This document shows, one piece after another, positions 29,801 through 36,853 of a stretch of 64,000 bases of DNA. Source of the DNA: Leptotrichia sp. oral taxon 879 str. F0557 (GTDB lineage: Bacteria; Fusobacteriota; Fusobacteriia; Fusobacteriales; Leptotrichiaceae); NCBI RefSeq assembly GCF_000469385.1, contig NZ_KI271343.1, positions 1 through 64,000 of the forward strand, in the 5' to 3' direction. The notes under the pieces were generated by a model. That model worked only from the letters and a program-made list of their open reading frames with translations. It was not told where the DNA came from and did not search any database. A program made the translations under genes and the position numbers. Every line of letters begins with the position of its first letter. The stretch's first letter is position 1.

Positions 29801-31771
29801 TTCAAACGTTCCTCCTCTAACTGTTAATTCCTTATTACTATAAATGGCATTTGAACCTGTAGCATCAACTATAAAATTACCATCTTTAGTAGTTGCCGTA
29901 GCCAAGTTTGTTATAATATTAGAACCCGCTCCAGAAACATAAAATTGTCCTCCGTTAGTAGTCAATTTTCCATCAGTACTAGCTCCAGCTTTATTTAAGA
30001 TACCATTTGAACCTGTACTTGCTATGTTAAAAGTAGGAGTTGTAAGATTTACATATCCACCTTCATTATATATTCCATTACTTCCACTTGCACCTGATTC
30101 AAGTATATAGCTACTTGATGTATCATTATAAGTTCCTACAGTATTACTTGTTCTAAATACAGCTACAGCATTATGTCCTGAATTACTTTCAATCTCAAAT
30201 CTATTTCCATTAGCTGTTACAGTATTAGAATTAGTACCTCCACCTACAGCAAGACCTATACGTGCAGTAGAACCTCCTATATGGAATGTATTAGTATCAA
30301 AATTACTCATAGTACTAGTTGCATGAACTGCTGCATTAACACCTGTGTGGTTAGCATCGTAATATGTATACTGCATACTAGTATCAAAATTACCACCTGG
30401 TATAGTAACACCTGCATATGTAAAACCGCTCCAATTCATACGGTGTGTTGGTCCTGATCCCCAAGTACTATGATACGCACCGGAGTATGTTGTCGCTGCA
30501 GTTAAAGCTTCTGACCAAGTTAGACCTGGATTACCAGCTATTAATCTTGTTGCTAACCATTTATTCACATCAGTTACAGCACTTGAACTAGCAGTTATTG
30601 TAACAGTACTTCCTGTTCCTCCACTATCATCATCTTCTCCCCAACTATCTGAAGAAACATTTGTAGAGACATTATCATATCTGATTTTAGCTTTTCCTCC
30701 AGCACCACCATAGAACCATCCAGATACTGTTTTACCTTCAGAATCAGCATTTCCTAAATAAAATGTACCACCTGTTAATTGAGTTATAGTTGAAAATTTC
30801 ATTGGATTTGTATATCTTGCCCATCTACGTAAATTATAAACTTCTGATTGTGGTATAGCTGCAGAATTTGCTGTTAAGAAAGTCGCTTTTGTTGGCATTG
30901 TAGCGGAAACACTAGGATTTACACCTGCAGCAGTACTTGCAGAACCACCATTAGCTGTACCTACACTACTATTAGAAGCTAACCCTGCATTTTCTACTGT
31001 ATTAGAAGTATTTGACAAATACGTCCAGCTTTTATGACCTGTACCATTTCCAGTATTATTATTATCTAAAGAAAACGTTGCTCTATCAACTGTTGTAGTA
31101 AGAGTTCTACGTGTATGTGTAAAGTTATTACTTGGTGTTAAGCTCACATTTGTCCCTACTGGTGATTCTACTGCATATGTATATTCAGGCGCAGTAGGCA
31201 ATGATAGTGAATCAAGTCTATCTATTTCATAAGGTCTATATGGCTCATGTATATTTGCAGGATTGATTGCCAACGAATTTGGCTCCTGATTTCTTGGTAA
31301 GTTTAATCTAGTTGCTCCATAAGCATTTTTCTTTGCATCAAACACATATTTAGTCAAGTCATTGTTTCTTCTAAAGTATTCTAAATATTTTCCTCCACGA
31401 CCTCTGTAAGAAGTTCTCCAGTCGTTATTAGTAAATCCTGTTGCATACTGGAAGGAAGCCCAAGGACTTTTTATAACATGTTCTCCTTGTTCCATAAGCA
31501 TTACAAGTTCTCTTTCAGCCCCTTTAAGAGATTTTTCATTTTCCTGTCTTGCACGCAGGAAGGACTGTCTGAGATCCATTATGGATTCATACGCTTGTGA
31601 TGACACTTCCTGTTGTTCCTGAACAACATCTGCTCTAAGAGTCTTAGGTGCTATTGTTAACATTCCTGTTACAAGGAATGTAATCAGTAAACTATCAGAA
31701 TAATGTACATCCTTACATCTTTTTACAAACGATCGCAGATCTTTAGCAATCTGTCGTAAATTATTACTCAT
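20897..31771 (-). CDS. Giant type V autotransporter adhesin-like protein (3624 residues)
   Basis: A single intact 10.9 kb gene for a secreted surface protein. The N-terminus is an extended signal region (SNNLRQIAKDLRSFVKRCKD, then hydrophobic LLITFLVTGMLTIA, possible cleavage after TLRA near residue 47), matching the autotransporter-associated N-terminal block of Fusobacteriota. A helical segment (residues 48-110) and an aromatic patch precede a very long, Asn/Gly/Thr/Ser-rich passenger predicted to form beta-helix. The last ~255 residues form an outer-membrane beta-barrel with alternating aromatic strands and terminal LGLKLMY. It probably mediates adhesion. The frame opens at 31801, but AAAGGAGG precedes the ATG at 31771. 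There is no RGD or protease triad that I could see. Confidence 0.9.
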   Translation of the reverse strand: MSNNLRQIAKDLRSFVKRCKDVHYSDSLLITFLVTGMLTIAPKTLRADVVQEQQEVSSQAYESIMDLRQSFLRARQENEKSLKGAERELVMLMEQGEHVIKSPWASFQYATGFTNNDWRTSYRGRGGKYLEYFRRNNDLTKYVFDAKKNAYGATRLNLPRNQEPNSLAINPANIHEPYRPYEIDRLDSLSLPTAPEYTYAVESPVGTNVSLTPSNNFTHTRRTLTTTVDRATFSLDNNNTGNGTGHKSWTYLSNTSNTVENAGLASNSSVGTANGGSASTAAGVNPSVSATMPTKATFLTANSAAIPQSEVYNLRRWARYTNPMKFSTITQLTGGTFYLGNADSEGKTVSGWFYGGAGGKAKIRYDNVSTNVSSDSWGEDDDSGGTGSTVTITASSSAVTDVNKWLATRLIAGNPGLTWSEALTAATTYSGAYHSTWGSGPTHRMNWSGFTYAGVTIPGGNFDTSMQYTYYDANHTGVNAAVHATSTMSNFDTNTFHIGGSTARIGLAVGGGTNSNTVTANGNRFEIESNSGHNAVAVFRTSNTVGTYNDTSSSYILESGASGSNGIYNEGGYVNLTTPTFNIASTGSNGILNKAGASTDGKLTTNGGQFYVSGAGSNIITNLATATTKDGNFIVDATGSNAIYSNKELTVRGGTFELRSNGSNLIVNTGTGNALITNTTGNREKFTLNLNATGSSAIYNGDGTKAATLSVAGREFEINSKNSNAINNSKASTTKIQDNIFTIDQNDSNAIRNDGSLYLLSNGTDKNIINLKRSGNTGIYNDQNATTLDAVNFEINITEGTSPVPTGSNGIVNVKAKPISLRKGSIVVSQKDSNGIMNLDTGTIDTYKVDIDINRRNSNGINNHGKGTITTELGTITVNATNSNGIRSNDGTVKTKKTDFVLTTNATSTTAPLTEGANGITSTGVVETEDGTFTINSARSNGIYINSTGKNIKSTGTHFHVNNNYSNGINIQDAAKLTIGYNFGTGTTPTFIVGNSGGNPSYSNGIYTKKGILDVSNASFTVKGTGSRNNGIFIDTGATGAHVISNTHFNVESGESNGLRILDGASLGVSGGSFTNTGNSNNGIYLSIAGQVATVNGTNFYLDGGTNSNGIYALGGKLDLKNGTVRIGSVAPLASGATSSNGVYVVGSSYGGAGGATGDKVTISNMTFDVNTSPALTRDANNTGIYVGNDRTIASITNTTINVNGNANGKNGNIGILVGDSYTAQAKIEKIENTTINIDSTNGTSDGTGTGIFMYNGDVNIGKATQIQTASGDAGNDVFITIRNRDYNNTLTMEGESGSGQATGITGYGANNIGINIQSGHNVATLGKTLTITQGTANKGWNISLTGGANNVGILNNAFADTFTLSNELNYVPVASNDTGVIRISGNRGIGYENLGYVNDGKLRLDYVSMNGTNSAILAFNNRTYQNNRDNNTFNQINRTNVDSGVFNLTGTNKISVQGVIGADTGSGLDSNGSVGVYANTGQRSDLTKGIVGFIGADQLSDLKFGGLNIGLNEKANDSTVIWSENGTKVVVAGNHYTTNGGANLVSDGVNVKNGTSDFGYNVPDKVTSKNSVYAYATGTFNGRLSGYYNLPSAAFRSEIDTTAVGVDLVSREGTALLATKGGKVTSANVRAGGYRSIIGYADGQDAINANASSILIKGQMIAADNNLLNTTVNDGAGNLNGLLVATDSKLANTYQNIGAVAIDGGSVVIENAGRSASSKEGTTTSPAGANSSLIYGMGAYARGTVDANNPTNKISSSVRFSKESATKKGNITVISGEHGALFAEKNGQIYFAGDIINQNNVGNTVSTKSKVGSVTQAVTGVDLTSPVARYGRGNGVGVANDHTNTTPFYVNRGAYEGRSDIDNAGITFNDQAIAGYTNIDMYDGILLSGNVHGGNGAGAYTVGQSYELIRDYYAKDTADSGGKYNRAKYRGMENVKAAIMNDDYAVQLGIINQPSGKLVWNNLGNTNAAGTSPTGTASYLDSIGKFYAEGMQIQNKKFATAPNTATDTNTDVGNRFKSTILNGHLVISADKTNLEDVKLTSNNDSSKLNDPFNDISMESTIIEINATKEVFGDIATGYRAGQGLSMANSLRRWRNLDGDVNGKSVWEKTSADQSGIINSGKINVWGGTRHNGTKVDIAGINVIFGTAQNKTGAEITVDHGYGIFATDSSNISNSGEITITGKYNANSSLSTLRANRGFSASAESTPSGENYGIVGISDARATYDKNADESISYNKINILNIDGKINAEGDLAVGIYAENRGNALRSDINVTYNDAGLSVAGIDVKNANVTNNDARGVGIAVVNSNRNYNAATNATNAGGNLTLNSRSNTNIGQFGANNNNILTGKNGVGIFAEATNITLNSNTFTVETKDNGVGLWGMDATNVAVGTNSSHLKKFQYNYNGANDKNAFAMAFGSRNNSLVTTARNDLDILFSNKAAASATNKVNLVNERTNSHAGTSKGIAGILVNTGLNTATPLVNDTVINKGNIEEDSSSVTNLRAYGAVVNRGNFINWGDIKLNESLMPAKASDVTREDMKKVNVGIRSNNMDRYSGSIEHHGDIKIGDTTSGKSNTTSARNIGSWSIYGHNITTGAKADGTNSLFVVNRNSYGIYSGDGNVEIKKSDIKVGNDTVLGHIQPTGLDVDGNPYTLTRQQSAGVPNGYAQPNDLLSQLGRERDSAIGVYIDSNRDFSNTSRNVNVSANMEIDRFSHGIVLAERTGGRSIGNYTNVTIGEAGNAPVIKLAYSTDNNQGGHVKSTKPTENPARRPLEIYEQGNSVYYYSADDASDATSYANVTMDGDYNTAYYTKGSVVNKGTIDLRSQYDLAKRSLDPTHEAVGYGNVGIISENTAVASKNYGTITTGLSDTVNLMYSVGMGAGRNHYRTNNKGETVYDRTSGQGNIENHGVINVQEKAGIGMLATGKGSIARNYGTINLIGDSAIGMYIDRGAMGVNESTGVITGNAQNLKGVIAINGGFIKNYGVINVTGTGSTGIVTDKSKFVVDGSGNVIHVTSEDSRYATAKTAGELNGKTDADNGRNDGKGATDLYGGSESSIVEGSNGNPKTTGVGTTITRPDIVPLTTVTIDGVQVPITNIDTDAKNIGEWARNITLTNSIQTGGTRIIDLSTRDEFGNPAWPSYRTNQLSEVTNIGMYVDTSGVRYTNPINGIENLTHLGKVDLYFGTEATMYTNAKALRFGDITHPDGTIERSSFLKPFNDALRRLPGGATVNPLSASLTWQVSANIDDNNQIRELYMSKVPYHSFAFDDDKSLINFTNNLDNLYEIARPGSEEKMIFNKLNSLGNGEGHILAQAFDQMRGHIYGGIQQRTKATSDILSGEVAQLRSERNATKDSNKFKAFGQKNEYKTDTAGQPDWESNAGGFVYLHGDETVRLGEGSGFYVGAVNNYFTFKDLARSYENQAMLKSGLYKQTPLDEYGTFTLTIGGDGFFGRTNTKRRYWVVDKEFRAKSDYYTYGAGVNANLQKVFRLNKGFSITPSIGLNFEYGRFSGIHEDGDMALDIKSDDYYSIKPKAGIDFSYSQPVFKNTNFTANLGFSYENELGRINNVENEARIRGAWTDYYTIKGDKEDRRGNFKSDLKFGLDNGRVGLTVNTGYDTQGHNFKAGLGLKLMY
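28200..30110 (-). repeat. Degenerate SNGI repeats in the autotransporter passenger
   Basis: Between about residues 555 and 1190 the passenger repeats a turn of roughly 25-40 residues marked by (S/N)-N-(G/A)-I-x-N: for example SNGIYNEGG, SNGILNKAG, SNAINNSKA, SNGIMNLDT, SNGINNHGK, SNGIYTKKG, NNGIFIDTG, SNGIYALGG. I counted more than twenty copies, each followed by a strand of alternating hydrophobic residues. The repeats are diverged in DNA, so this is old internal duplication forming beta-helix coils, not a recent tandem array. Confidence 0.75.
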
Positions 31772-32072
31772 ATTTTCCTCCTTTAAAGTTGAAATAGTCA
31801 TAAGGACTATTAATCAATGTTTAAGTTTCATACACTCCTAAAGTTACAGGAGATATTAGTCTTGTTAATCAGAAAATTATAACGAAAAATTCTAAAAACT
31901 GAACAATTATGAAATCAGACAATACAAAAGCATTTTTCTAAGGAATATATTTGATAAAAGTATTAGGAGGTTCTTACCAGATATTACAAGTGATTTTTTG
32001 ATGTAACAGTTAATTTATTGTTAAAATTTCTTAAATAAGTGATTGATAGTGATTTCAACAAGTGATAAATCC

Positions 32073-32144
32073 ATGGCAATGCCATAAGTTTCCTGGGAAC
32101 TATGTAATACATATTTAACCAGGCTCTTCGGATAGATTCTACCC
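32073..32144 (-). promoter_or_regulatory. Structured segment in the long leader of the autotransporter gene
   Basis: Three hairpins follow one another on the minus strand: GGGTA/TATCC (32144..32130, loop GAATC), then CCTGG/CCAGG (32123..32092) enclosing TATGT/ACATA, then ATGGC/GCCAT (32085..32073). The segment is richer in G and C than its surroundings. It lies 300 bases before the start of the giant gene on its coding strand. I match it to no known riboswitch; it may be a 5' UTR element or a separate small RNA. Confidence 0.45.
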
Positions 32145-32347
32145 TGCTCATTTAACACCAAAAATATACCATTTTTGAACATAAAATATTTTATAGAAAT
32201 AGATTAATTGAATTTTTATAAAAAAGCAATATCCATATCTATTTTAATACTCTAATAAGTCCTCAAAATAATTTAAAACTAACTTGACAACATTTCAACT
32301 TATCAACTTAAAATTTTCTAAAAATAAATCCCTTGGAGAATAACTTA

Positions 32348-32431
32348 AAAAATCAGATTTTCGGTTTAATGAAAAATAACATAATACAAAAAACTTATTG
32401 AATATTATGTTATATATTAGACCTGATTTTT
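32348..32431. repeat. Nested inverted repeats in the gene-free region
   Basis: Outer arms AAAAATCAG (32348-32356) and CTGATTTTT (32423-32431) enclose inner arms ATAACATAAT (32376-32385) and ATTATGTTAT (32404-32413). A third hairpin sharing the ATAACAT motif lies at 32720-32742. The rest of the 1165-base gap (31772-32936) is AT-rich with no convincing gene; short frames such as 32479-32670 have no ribosome site or family resemblance. Confidence 0.45.
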
Positions 32432-32936
32432 CATGATTCTTATAATGAAATTATTTAAATTCAATTTTTAGAGACGAGATGAATTCTATGTCACTTTTTT
32501 ATTCCTTTGTAGAATATTTTCATATTTTTCTGAAAATTCCATTCCATTGTCCAATTTTCTTAAAACTTAACGGATACAATAGCTCAATTAAAAAAAACTT
32601 ATTATTCCTCAAGATTTTCCTTTTCATATTTAATAAAATTTTTATCCGCTTCATTTTAAAAGACTATTGAAACTATCTTAGTATACCTTATTAATAAAAA
32701 TATGTCAAGTTTTTTCGATAAATAACATTTTCTATGTTATTTTATTTAATCAAAAATTAACTTATCTAACAATATTATTTCTTTGAGAACCAAAATTTTC
32801 CTAGAAAAAATAACTGCGTTTTTTAAAAATCTTAAATAAATAAAAAAACTATAAATTTTTTATTTATAATATTTTAATTTGTATAGATTTAGGTAAAAAA
32901 TTTTTTCTAAATATAGTTATTTTACTTTCTAAATAT

Positions 32937-33656
32937 CTATAATACTTTCAAAAAATTTTGAGTTCTTTCATGTTGTGGATTTAAAAATACGTCTTTTGGA
33001 CTTCCTTGCTCTACGATTTCTCCATCAGCCATAAAAATTACTCTGTCGCACACTTCCCTTGCAAATCCCATTTCATGTGTTACGACTATCATTGTCATTC
33101 CATCTTTTGCGAGTGATTTCATTACCTGTAGCACTTCTCCCACCATTTCAGGATCTAGAGCAGAAGTTGGCTCGTCAAACAATATTGCTTCTGGATTCAT
33201 TGCTAAAGCTCTTGCTATTGCAACTCTTTGTTTTTGTCCTCCAGATAGGCTTGAAGGATAAAAATCTGCCTTTTCTTCCAAACCTACTTTTCTTAGCAGT
33301 TCTTTTGCCTTAATTTTTGCTTCTTCCTTGTTAATTTTTTTTAGTGTGACTGGAGCTAAAATAATATTTTCCAATACTGTTAAATGTGGAAACAAATTAA
33401 ATGACTGAAACACCATTCCTATTTTTTCCCTTAATTTGTCAATATTCAAATTTTTATCAGCCATATCCTCATTATCCACAAAGATATGCCCTCCATCAAA
33501 TTCCTCAAGTCCATTTATACATCTTAAAAATGTACTTTTTCCTGACCCAGAAGGCCCAATTACACTTACAACTTCTCCTTTTTCTATATTTACACTTATA
33601 TCTTTCAAGACAACATTATTTCCAAATTGTTTTTTTAAGTTTTTTATTTTTATCAT
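32937..33656 (-). CDS. Polar amino-acid ABC transporter ATP-binding protein (GlnQ type)
   Basis: A 239-residue ABC ATPase: Walker [10 protein letters not shown] near residue 34, Q-loop [16 protein letters not shown], signature [15 protein letters not shown], Walker [15 protein letters not shown] and switch His VTHEMGF. The whole fits the GlnQ/HisP/ArtP group closely, which powers uptake of polar amino acids. Its start overlaps the permease stop by four bases (ATGA-type coupling). It is the last gene of a four-gene operon. Confidence 0.9.
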   Translation of the reverse strand: MIKIKNLKKQFGNNVVLKDISVNIEKGEVVSVIGPSGSGKSTFLRCINGLEEFDGGHIFVDNEDMADKNLNIDKLREKIGMVFQSFNLFPHLTVLENIILAPVTLKKINKEEAKIKAKELLRKVGLEEKADFYPSSLSGGQKQRVAIARALAMNPEAILFDEPTSALDPEMVGEVLQVMKSLAKDGMTMIVVTHEMGFAREVCDRVIFMADGEIVEQGSPKDVFLNPQHERTQNFLKVL

Positions 33657-34366
33657 ACTTTTAGCTTCCCTTCTATTTTCTTAAATAAAGTTGACAAAAT
33701 CTTGATTACAAGATAATAAATCAATGCAATAATTAGCATTGTTTCAAATGTCTTATAATTTGTTTTAAATGCAATCTGGCCTTTTCCCATCAAATCAGCA
33801 ACTCCTATAACCATTAGTAATGAGGTATCTTTTAGCGATGTAATGAACTGATTCAGAATCGCAGGTATCATATTTTTTATTGCCTGCGGCAAAATAACTT
33901 TTCTCATTGCTTTTCCAAAGGATAGTCCCAAACTTCTGGCAGCCTCCATCTGTCCTGTATCAATTGCCTGTATTCCTCCTCTGAAGATTTCAGCCAAAAA
34001 TGCACCAGCATTCAAACTTATTATGATAATTCCAGCAATTTCAGGAGACATTTGCTGTCCACCCAGAATCCCTTTATTTATAATTGGTACAACTCCGAAA
34101 TAAAAGAATATCGCTTGTACTAGAAGCGGCGTCCCCCTTATCAAGTCAATATATTCCTTTCCAATCCATTGTAAAGTCTTAATCAAATAAAAAGTAAAAT
34201 TCTTCTTTTTCGTAGGTACAAAATTTATATATCCCACACTAATACCAATTAATACAGCAAAAAACAACGATATTACTGCAATTAGAAGTGTTGTCCCCAG
34301 CCCAATTAGAAATTCAATTTTGTATTCCATTAATATTTCAATATACGTCTTTAAATAGTCAAACAT
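33653..34366 (-). CDS. Polar amino-acid ABC transporter permease (GlnP/HisM type)
   Basis: A 237-residue inner-membrane permease with five or so membrane segments. The EAA-loop stretch [20 protein letters not shown] and the early IRGTPLLVQ motif mark the HisM/GlnP family. It works with the ATPase coded next to it and the two binding lipoproteins upstream. Only one permease gene is present, so it probably forms a homodimer. Confidence 0.9.
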   Translation of the reverse strand: MFDYLKTYIEILMEYKIEFLIGLGTTLLIAVISLFFAVLIGISVGYINFVPTKKKNFTFYLIKTLQWIGKEYIDLIRGTPLLVQAIFFYFGVVPIINKGILGGQQMSPEIAGIIIISLNAGAFLAEIFRGGIQAIDTGQMEAARSLGLSFGKAMRKVILPQAIKNMIPAILNQFITSLKDTSLLMVIGVADLMGKGQIAFKTNYKTFETMLIIALIYYLVIKILSTLFKKIEGKLKV

Positions 34367-34469
34367 ATTTTTTCCTTTCTAAAATCCAAGTTTCTAATTT
34401 AAAAAAGCAAATTAGCTCCAAAACTTTATATTTAACATTGTAAAAGAGCTTCATTGCTTTTTTCCTTTA

Positions 34470-35225
34470 TTATTTTGTATATTTATCCACTATTTTTTGA
34501 TATTCTCCATTTTCCTTTAATGTTTTCAATCCTTTATTAAATTTTTCTAATAGTTCCTTATTTTCACCTTTTTTAACCATAAATCCATATTCATTGCTCG
34601 TCAATTTTTCTGTTCCTATTTTGACATTTAAATTTGGATTTACTTTTATTGTATAGGCAATTACTGGATAATCCTCAAATGCAGCATCTGCCTGATTATT
34701 TTCAACTGCCTTTAATGTCGAAGCTGAATCTTCAAATACTCTTATATTTGCTTTTCCTTTTAAATTATCTTCAGCATATTTTGCTCCAGCTGTACCATTT
34801 TTTACAGCTAATTTTTTCCCTTCTAGATCCTTTACAGTTTTAATCCCACTATTACTTTTATTAACTAATGCAACAAGTCCTGATTCATAATATGGATCAG
34901 AAAAATCTACACTTTTCTTTCTTTCTTCAGTAATGCTTGCTCCTGCAATTACTCCGTCAAGCTGTCCTGACTGCAACGCTGGAATTAAACCTCCAAAATC
35001 CATTGGCTTAAATTCCACTTCAAATCCTTCTAATTTTCCAATTGCTTCTACTAATTCTATATCAATTCCAGTATATTTGCCATCTTTTTTATATTCAAAT
35101 GGCGGAAAGCTTGTATCTATTCCTATTGTATATTTTTTCTTGCCATTTGCTGATTTATTTCCACAGGCAATCACTAACATTAATACCGTCATTAACATAA
35201 TTATTTTTAATATTTTAGATTTCAT
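34470..35225 (-). CDS. Amino-acid-binding lipoprotein, copy 2
   Basis: A 251-residue family 3 solute-binding protein with a lipoprotein signal (lipobox LVIACGN near residue 21). The motifs TIGIDTSFPPFEYKKDGKYT, GIDIELVEAIGKLEGFEVE, MDFGGLIPALQSGQLDGVIA and VKNGTAGAKYAEDN place it with glutamine/lysine/arginine-type binding proteins. It is closely similar along its whole length to the protein encoded just upstream (35252-36019), so the pair arose by tandem duplication. GGAGG precedes the ATG. Confidence 0.9.
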   Translation of the reverse strand: MKSKILKIIMLMTVLMLVIACGNKSANGKKKYTIGIDTSFPPFEYKKDGKYTGIDIELVEAIGKLEGFEVEFKPMDFGGLIPALQSGQLDGVIAGASITEERKKSVDFSDPYYESGLVALVNKSNSGIKTVKDLEGKKLAVKNGTAGAKYAEDNLKGKANIRVFEDSASTLKAVENNQADAAFEDYPVIAYTIKVNPNLNVKIGTEKLTSNEYGFMVKKGENKELLEKFNKGLKTLKENGEYQKIVDKYTK

Positions 35226-35251
35226 AACAATCTTCCTCCAAATTTTAAATT

Positions 35252-36019
35252 TTATTTTGTGTATTTATTAATTATTTTCTGATACTCTCCATTTTCTTTT
35301 AACGCCTTCAATCCTTTGTTGAACTTTCCTAGTAATTCTTTGTTTGTCCCTTTCTTAACCATAAAACCATTTTTATCATTTGTTAATTTTTCTGTTCCTA
35401 TTTTTAATTTTGCATCTGGAGTGATTTTTAAGGTATAGGCAATTACTGGATAATCTTCAAATGCAGCGTCTGCTTGATTGTTTTCTACTGCCTTTAGCAT
35501 TGATGTTGTATCTTCATATACTCTTACTTGAGCTTTTCCCTTTAAATTTTCTTCAGCGTATCTTGCCCCAGCTGTACCATTTTTTACAACAAGTCTCTTT
35601 CCTTCCAGATCTTTCGCTGTCTTAATAGCTTTATTATTTTTATTTACAACTGCAACCAATCCAGCATCATAATATGGCTCTGAAAAATCTACCACCTTTT
35701 TTCTATCTTCTGTAATGTTAGCACCTGCAATCGCTCCATCAAGCTGTCCTGACTGTATAGCTGGAATAATTCCACCAAAATCCATTGGCTTGATTTCTAC
35801 TTCAAATCCTTCTTCTTTTGCAATCGCTTTTATCAGTTCTACATCAATTCCCATATTCTGATTATTTTCCTTATAGGAAAATGGTGGATAAATCAGGTCT
35901 ACTGCAATAATGTACTTTTTCTTTCCATCTGAAGTTCTGCCTTCATTCTTTCCACAAGCAACAGCTAGAATTAATAAAAATATCGTCAATGATATTTTAA
36001 AAATTTTTTCCATCTTCAT
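35252..36019 (-). CDS. Amino-acid-binding lipoprotein, copy 1
   Basis: A 255-residue family 3 solute-binding lipoprotein (lipobox LAVACGK near residue 22). Its key ligand-site stretches parallel those of the downstream copy (MDFGGIIPAIQSGQLDGAIA, VKNGTAGARYAEEN), with a shift from IDTSFPPFEY to VDLIYPPFSY at the ligand pocket that may give a different preference. GGAGG lies eight bases before the ATG and a strong promoter lies 50 bases upstream, making this the first gene of the operon. Confidence 0.9.
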   Translation of the reverse strand: MKMEKIFKISLTIFLLILAVACGKNEGRTSDGKKKYIIAVDLIYPPFSYKENNQNMGIDVELIKAIAKEEGFEVEIKPMDFGGIIPAIQSGQLDGAIAGANITEDRKKVVDFSEPYYDAGLVAVVNKNNKAIKTAKDLEGKRLVVKNGTAGARYAEENLKGKAQVRVYEDTTSMLKAVENNQADAAFEDYPVIAYTLKITPDAKLKIGTEKLTNDKNGFMVKKGTNKELLGKFNKGLKALKENGEYQKIINKYTK

Positions 36020-36064
36020 ACTCGTTTCCTCCTTCGTTTATAACGATTTTCTTAATATGATAAA

Positions 36065-36093
36065 ATTCTAGCACAAAAAAAAATTATTGTCAA
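36065..36093 (-). promoter_or_regulatory. Promoter of the amino-acid ABC operon
   Basis: TTGACA (36093..36088), exactly 17 bases, TAGAAT (36070..36065) on the minus strand, about 45 bases before the first binding-protein gene. No attenuator or riboswitch structure is visible between it and the start. Confidence 0.65.
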
Positions 36094-36232
36094 AATTTTG
36101 AAATTTTTGGTATTTTTTCTTATTTTTTCAAATTTTCTGATAAATTTTTCACATATTTATCCAAAAATTTTATTTTTTTATGTAAATAAAGTTTCAAATC
36201 GCGATTTAGGATTCTATAACTATTTTTATTAG

Positions 36233-36814
36233 CTATTTCAGCACTTTTTTCTCACTTACAACACAATCTAAAATTATATCATGTTCCTCCACAGGCACTT
36301 CATCAATTATCTGAAAATCATAACAAACTCCAATAAATAGAGCTTTATTATTTTTCTTTCTGACTTTTTCCAAAAAAGTGTCATAATATCCTCCACCAAA
36401 CCCAATCCGATTTTTCTTAGAATCAAAGGCAAGAGCAGGAACGATGACAACATCCAATATTTCTTCATCATAAAAATCGTTGGAAGAAGATTCATAATAT
36501 CCAAATTTGTGTAAAATAAGTTCATTTTTATTATATTTATTAATTTTCATTTCTCTATTTTTGCTATTTGTAATTTTAGAAATAAAAAAATTTTTTTTGG
36601 GATGAAGTTCTAGTAGCTTTGTGATTTTGACTTCAGTTTTCATATCCATAAAAATCATTATATTTTGAACATTCTCAATATATGAAGTCAAATTTTTTAT
36701 AATTAAATCACTTTTTTTATTGATGTCTTTATCAGAAAGAATATTCCTTTTTGCCAGAATTTCTTTTCTAATTTTATCTTTTTTTATTTGTAAATCTGTT
36801 TTTGTTTTTTTCAT
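36233..36814 (-). CDS. 5-formyltetrahydrofolate cyclo-ligase
   Basis: A 193-residue enzyme that converts 5-formyl-THF to 5,10-methenyl-THF using ATP. Recognised by the N-terminal KKDKIRKEILAKRNILS and by RIGFGGGYYDTFLEK near residue 138, the family ATP/folate-binding signature, together with DVVIVPALAFD before it. Length is typical (about 190). GGAG precedes the ATG. It follows cobU by about 40 bases and may be co-transcribed. A folate role fits metF elsewhere in the window, though not in the same operon. Confidence 0.9.
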   Translation of the reverse strand: MKKTKTDLQIKKDKIRKEILAKRNILSDKDINKKSDLIIKNLTSYIENVQNIMIFMDMKTEVKITKLLELHPKKNFFISKITNSKNREMKINKYNKNELILHKFGYYESSSNDFYDEEILDVVIVPALAFDSKKNRIGFGGGYYDTFLEKVRKKNNKALFIGVCYDFQIIDEVPVEEHDIILDCVVSEKKVLK

Positions 36815-36853
36815 ATGGAAATTCTCCTTTATAAAATCCCGCCTATTATTAAA

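Noticed and set aside
28200-30110. A possible CRISPR or DNA tandem array in the repetitive part of the autotransporter
   Set aside because: The repeats are periodic only at protein level and have diverged in DNA; there are no constant repeats with unique spacers.
32479-32670. A 63-codon plus-strand ORF in the large gap, and a 44-codon minus-strand frame in the same area
   Set aside because: No ribosome site, low-complexity Phe/Ile/Lys composition and no family resemblance.
32720-32742. The AAATAACAT/ATGTTATTT hairpin as a terminator of a plus-strand gene
   Set aside because: No upstream plus-strand gene and only a weak T-run; kept as part of the inverted-repeat observation.
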